Of a DNA stretch of 64,000 nucleotides, positions 61,980-64,000 are shown in pieces. The stretch comes from Huaxiibacter chinensis (GTDB lineage Bacteria; Pseudomonadota; Gammaproteobacteria; Enterobacterales; Enterobacteriaceae). The position numbers and the translations under genes were made by a program. The notes under the pieces are model-generated. The model worked only from the letters and a program-made list of their open reading frames with translations. It ran no database searches and was not told the DNA's origin. Position 1 is the stretch's first letter, and each line of letters starts with the position of its first letter. Where the stretch lies: contig NZ_JAJVHF010000004.1 in assembly GCF_022171985.1 (NCBI RefSeq), positions 186,001 to 250,000 of the forward strand. Direction: 5' to 3'.

Positions 61980-63140
61980 TTACTCGACAAAGATATGTGG
62001 ATAGAAACGTGACAAATCCTGGGTAATCAAAGCCCTGTCTTCACGAATACCGATCCCGGCTGGCCGATCGTTGATAAGCCAGCTGCCGATCAGCGTATAG
62101 CTGTCGCCAAATTTAGGAAGCTGATAAAATTCCTGGACGATCATCCCTTCTTCGCCGTAAGGCCCTTCTACCGCTTCCAGCGTTTTGCCGTTTTCGATAA
62201 TCGACACGTTCGCGCCTTCGCGGGAGAAAATGGGCTTCACGACATACTTATGCATTGGCGGGAAGTCATCTTCAGCAAAGTAGGCCGGCAGCAGATTCGG
62301 GTGATTCGGGAACATTTTCCACAGCATTGGCAGCAACGCTTTATTGGAGATGATGCTCTTCCAGGCCGGCTCCAGCCAGCGTACGCCTGCATCTTCCAGT
62401 TTGGTCGAGAACGTTTCACGCAGCATATACTCCCACGGATACAGCTTGAACAGATTACTGATGATCTGGTCCTGAGTATCGGTGAATTCACCGCGTTCGC
62501 CTAAACCGATATCTTCGATATAGAGGAATTCCGTGGCCACTTCTGCTTCGGCTGCACAGTCCTGCAGATACTGCACGGTACCACGATCTTCCACGGTATC
62601 GCGACAGCAGGCGAGATGCAGCAGACTGAATCCGTGCTGTTCGCGCAGCTCAGTAAATCGCTCAATGAGCTTTTCCTGCAGGCTGTTGAACTGGTCGCTG
62701 CCTTCCGGCAGGTTACCGGCATTAGCCTGATCTTCCAGCCAAATCCACTGGAAGAATGCCGCTTCGTACAACGACGTTGGCGTATCGGCATTGTTTTCGA
62801 GAAGCTTAGGTTCAGTGACGCCGTCCCAGGCCAGATCGAGGCGAGAGTAGAGTGAAGGCTGATTCGTTTTCCACGACTGACGCACAAAATTCCAGGTGTG
62901 CTTCGGGATACGGAATTTAGCCATCAGTTCATCGCTTTCGATAACCTGTTCAACCACCTTCAGGCACATCTGGTGCAACTCGGCGGTGACCTCTTCGAGT
63001 TTATCAACCTGGGCTAAGGTCAGCTTATAATAAGCATCTTCACACCAGTACGGTTCACCGTACATGGTGTGAAAGTTAAAGCCATATTCGGTCGCTTTTT
63101 CACGCCAGTCCGGGCGTTCAACAATACTGACTCGTTCCAT
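61980..63140 (-). CDS. ygiC: YgiC, glutathionylspermidine synthase-like ATP-grasp protein
   Basis: ATP-grasp ligase of the GspS C-terminal type, 386 residues, as in E. coli. It begins [20 protein letters not shown]. The ATP-grasp core shows [38 protein letters not shown] and [20 protein letters not shown] with [13 protein letters not shown]. It lacks the N-terminal amidase of full glutathionylspermidine synthases. It binds ATP in related studies, but its substrate is not settled. ygiB lies two bases upstream on the same strand, forming ygiBC, probably downstream of tolC outside the window. Confidence 0.95.
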   Translation of the reverse strand: MERVSIVERPDWREKATEYGFNFHTMYGEPYWCEDAYYKLTLAQVDKLEEVTAELHQMCLKVVEQVIESDELMAKFRIPKHTWNFVRQSWKTNQPSLYSRLDLAWDGVTEPKLLENNADTPTSLYEAAFFQWIWLEDQANAGNLPEGSDQFNSLQEKLIERFTELREQHGFSLLHLACCRDTVEDRGTVQYLQDCAAEAEVATEFLYIEDIGLGERGEFTDTQDQIISNLFKLYPWEYMLRETFSTKLEDAGVRWLEPAWKSIISNKALLPMLWKMFPNHPNLLPAYFAEDDFPPMHKYVVKPIFSREGANVSIIENGKTLEAVEGPYGEEGMIVQEFYQLPKFGDSYTLIGSWLINDRPAGIGIREDRALITQDLSRFYPHIFVE

Positions 63141-63142
63141 GA

Positions 63143-63808
63143 TCAGCCGCCCATGGAGCGGGTAGTGGATCCCGTCGCACTACGCTGCATGGTGGACTGT
63201 TTCGCAACGGACTCACCAAAACCGCCACGGGTTACCGTGCTGGTGGTCGCGGGCTTAGGCGCCATCGCCGTTTTCGGTACCGTCATGGTCCGGCCTGGCT
63301 GTGCAGCCCCGTAGTTTTTACCCGTCGCATCGGTGTATTTACCGTAAGCCGGGCTGGACGGGTTTTTAGAGCTAAACAGCGGCTGCTGCTGGAAGCCTGC
63401 GCCCCCGCTCATCATACGACCCATCATGTAACCTGCCATCAGCGGCATCCAGAAACTGCCGCTCGACTGGTTTTGCGCCTGGTTTTCTGGCGCCATGCCT
63501 GCCTGAGCAGGGGCCTGCTGGCACTGGCCTTCACCGAATTCAGCAATACAGTCTTCGCGCGTCGCATATTTCGGCGCGGTCTTCTCCGCTTCTTTCAGCG
63601 CGTTGTTATACGCCGTGGTACATTCCGCGGATTTGCCGGTGGCCGCCGAGCAGTCGTCAGCGTTCTGGTACATCGACACGGTTTCGTCGCTTTGCTCGCA
63701 GCCCGCCAGCATAATTACTGCGGTGATCGCCAGGGCGACAGGTGTCAGGTGGCGTGCATTCCAGTTCTTGCGGAACGACGCGTGATTAATCGTTTTTGTC
63801 CGTTTCAT
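63143..63808 (-). CDS. ygiB: YgiB, DUF1190 lipoprotein-like envelope protein
   Basis: Protein of 221 residues in the DUF1190 (YgiB) family. The N-terminal segment [20 protein letters not shown] contains a possible lipobox (LAGC near residue 37), preceded by a basic stretch. Conserved Cys residues follow in [37 protein letters not shown]. The C-terminal part is rich in Gly, Ser, Thr and Gln with [16 protein letters not shown], low complexity. It is coupled with ygiC; the pair is conserved next to tolC in E. coli. Function unknown. Confidence 0.93.
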   Translation of the reverse strand: MKRTKTINHASFRKNWNARHLTPVALAITAVIMLAGCEQSDETVSMYQNADDCSAATGKSAECTTAYNNALKEAEKTAPKYATREDCIAEFGEGQCQQAPAQAGMAPENQAQNQSSGSFWMPLMAGYMMGRMMSGGAGFQQQPLFSSKNPSSPAYGKYTDATGKNYGAAQPGRTMTVPKTAMAPKPATTSTVTRGGFGESVAKQSTMQRSATGSTTRSMGG

Positions 63809-63936
63809 TTTTGTCTTCCAGGACCCAGTGGTAGTACATAGGAAATAAGGCTTAGGATAGTGGATAGGTGGTCGAAATTGAAGCGAAGAGGGGATGTGAG
63901 GGGGATCTTTACGTTGACTTACGTTTGGATGTGACA

Positions 63937-63988
63937 GGGCGCCTGCTTACCGGGCCTACGATGAAGTAGGCCCGCCAGGCGAGGCGCC
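63937..63988. repeat. REP-like palindrome upstream of ygiB
   Basis: CGGGCCTAC (63951-63959) and GTAGGCCCG (63966-63974) pair perfectly over nine bases, flanked by outer GGCGCCT/AGGCGAGGCGCC arms. It resembles the rlmG/fadH element and lies in the expected tolC-ygiB gap. The last 190 bases of the window hold no gene. Confidence 0.75.
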
Positions 63989-64000
63989 ATCAGGTAAAGC

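Overview
The window is about 64 kb of chromosome from a member of the Enterobacteriaceae, most likely Enterobacter or a close relative such as Lelliottia or Klebsiella. Gene content and order (exuT-uxaCA-sstT-alx-ygjR-ygjP-rlmG-fadH ... patA-aer ... ileX-mug ... rpoD-dnaG-rpsU-tsaD ... plsY-folB-uppP-cca-ygiM-ygiF-glnE-hldE-ubiK-ribB-zupT-ygiD-ygiC-ygiB) follow the E. coli backbone around 66-69 min. The genus is inferred from family resemblance only; no 16S gene is present.

Layout. 1-5 kb: hexuronate catabolism (exuR end, exuT, uxaCA) with ExuR and CRP sites. 5-12.7 kb: sstT, alx behind a Mn2+-type riboswitch, ygjR, ygjP, rlmG, fadH. 12.9-15.0 kb: an AT-rich accessory cassette of DUF3289 and DUF943 genes with a partial tandem duplication. 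15.1-23.6 kb: a complete autoinducer-2 system, lsrKR divergent from lsrACDBFG, which E. coli carries elsewhere. 23.7-25.3 kb: patA with a readable sigma-54 promoter and NtrC site. 25.4-28.9 kb: aer and a second chemoreceptor, each with a sigma-28 promoter. 28.9-30.5 kb: the metal-responsive pair yqjI/yqjH. 30.5-34.5 kb: a J-domain coiled-coil protein, then an AT-rich OpgB-like transferase gene lying against tRNA-Ile2. 35.1-38.3 kb: a Fur-boxed operon of a YncE-like protein and a TonB-dependent receptor. 38.4-43.7 kb: the macromolecular synthesis operon rpsU-dnaG-rpoD, with tsaD divergent. 43.8-48.7 kb: a complete urease operon ureDABCEFG set between tsaD and plsY, which are neighbours in E. 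coli. 48.8-64 kb: conserved housekeeping genes, including an FMN riboswitch before ribB.

How it fits together. Several loci scavenge carbon or nitrogen: hexuronates, serine/threonine, putrescine (patA), urea and internalised AI-2. Three read metal state: the alx riboswitch, YqjI/Fur at yqjH, and Fur at the TonB operon. Two chemoreceptors join the flagellar regulon. Most of the window is conserved backbone. The parts that look acquired or unexplained are the DUF3289/DUF943 cassette, the OpgB-like gene at the tRNA, the YncE/TonB operon, and a possible small ORF upstream of patA.

Start codons were chosen by ribosome-binding sites and by remembered lengths and N-termini of E. coli or Klebsiella homologues. 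No database search was run.
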